A stretch of DNA of 11,059 nt, from positions 1-11,059 of the forward strand of contig CAVHXA010000061.1 in the NCBI GenBank assembly GCA_963639765.1, in the 5' to 3' direction. The translations under genes were made by a program, and so were the position numbers. This document shows positions 10,851-11,059 of the stretch, one piece after another (position 1 is the stretch's first letter; each line of letters starts with the position of its first letter). This DNA comes from CAVHXA01 sp963639765 (GTDB lineage Bacteria > Bacillota > Clostridia > Oscillospirales > Oscillospiraceae). The notes beneath the pieces were generated by a model. That model saw only the letters and a list, made by a program, of their open reading frames with translations. It had not been told where the DNA came from and searched no databases.

Positions 10851-11057
10851 TTAGAAAAAGCTGACACTGTTACGCGCCATGCGACCGCGCAATGCGGATA
10901 GCGTCAGGTCCCCGCAGGCGTTATCCCATCCGCCGCCGGGGGAGGGAACATAGGGGTACAAAGTGTGCGGCTCTTTGGAATCAGGGTCGACGAGATGGTG
11001 AACACGGCCGGTTTCATCATCCGTGTAAACATACCATCCGGAAATGCTGTGGCAAGT
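10851..11057 (-). CDS. C-terminal part of an unknown protein (partial)
   Basis: A minus-strand frame enters from the right edge and runs 68 residues to a TAA at 10851-10853. It reads SISGWYVYTDDETGRVHHLV, DPDSKEPHTLYPYVPSPGGG and WDNACGDLTLSALRGRMARN before SVSFF. The aromatic and acidic composition, with the WYVYTDDETG strand-turn-strand, looks like a genuine protein; the other two frames contain stops. The family is not recognised and the start is outside the window. It lacks the cassette repeat after its stop, unlike its neighbours, because it abuts the orphan Ala/Pro tail. Confidence 0.6.
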   Translation of the reverse strand, partial: TCHSISGWYVYTDDETGRVHHLVDPDSKEPHTLYPYVPSPGGGWDNACGDLTLSALRGRMARNSVSFF

Positions 11058-11059
11058 GT

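Noticed and set aside
1..11059. CRISPR array, rRNA, insertion sequence or integrase
   Set aside because: No regularly spaced direct repeats of CRISPR size, no rRNA-like sequence, and no transposase or recombinase motifs were seen on either strand.

Overview
The window looks like a mobile element, most likely a prophage or phage, from a gut Firmicute of the Oscillospiraceae/Clostridia type, taken from a draft or metagenomic assembly. The reasons are strong AGGAGG-type ribosome binding sites, many short tightly overlapping genes of phage type, and two 10-N scaffold gaps. The host assignment is inference from style; no host gene is present.

Left part (1-7331, plus strand): a phage early/middle gene train. 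It begins with the 3' end of an unknown gene, a small membrane protein and a small zinc-ribbon protein. Next come two structured, apparently non-coding stretches (560-929 and 1257-1765) around a 108-aa protein. From 1766 the genes are tightly packed: a 99-aa unknown, a secreted or anchored 3D-domain protein (peptidoglycan-acting), an unknown 196-aa protein, a 64-aa protein, a MazG-like helical protein, a 154-aa phage protein, a 54-aa two-helix membrane protein not reported by a 60-aa ORF cutoff, and a small Cys-rich protein. After a 250-bp structured gap comes a replication module: a rolling-circle HUH Rep, a DUF1064-type PD-(D/E)XK nuclease, a 207-aa protein related to the 196-aa one, and an ArpU/RinA-like late-transcription regulator. 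The run ends at a near-perfect 19-bp hairpin that can terminate transcription from both sides.

Right part (7482-11059, minus strand): a more GC-rich accessory module read leftward. In transcription order it holds a partial unknown protein, the orphan 3' end of an Ala/Pro-rich gene, an adenine methyltransferase fused to DUF4942 (split by an artefactual N gap), a 28-aa membrane peptide, an intact Ala/Pro-tailed protein, an 89-aa protein and a 136-aa protein with its own promoter. Four of the intergenic spaces carry copies of one hairpin-forming repeat that starts at the stop codon of the preceding gene. This suggests exchangeable gene cassettes.

Most unusual signals: (1) a leader module present twice (808-930 and 1641-1766), made of a hairpin with a similar 11-nt loop, TTTATATG, a tRNA-like closing stem stacked on a T-arm with a 7-nt loop, and a CAACAGGAGG ribosome binding site, with a third tRNA-like fold at 1326-1387; (2) the four-copy intergenic cassette repeat on the minus strand and the duplicated C-terminal tail. 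No searches or folding programs were run; family names rest on motifs recognised by eye.
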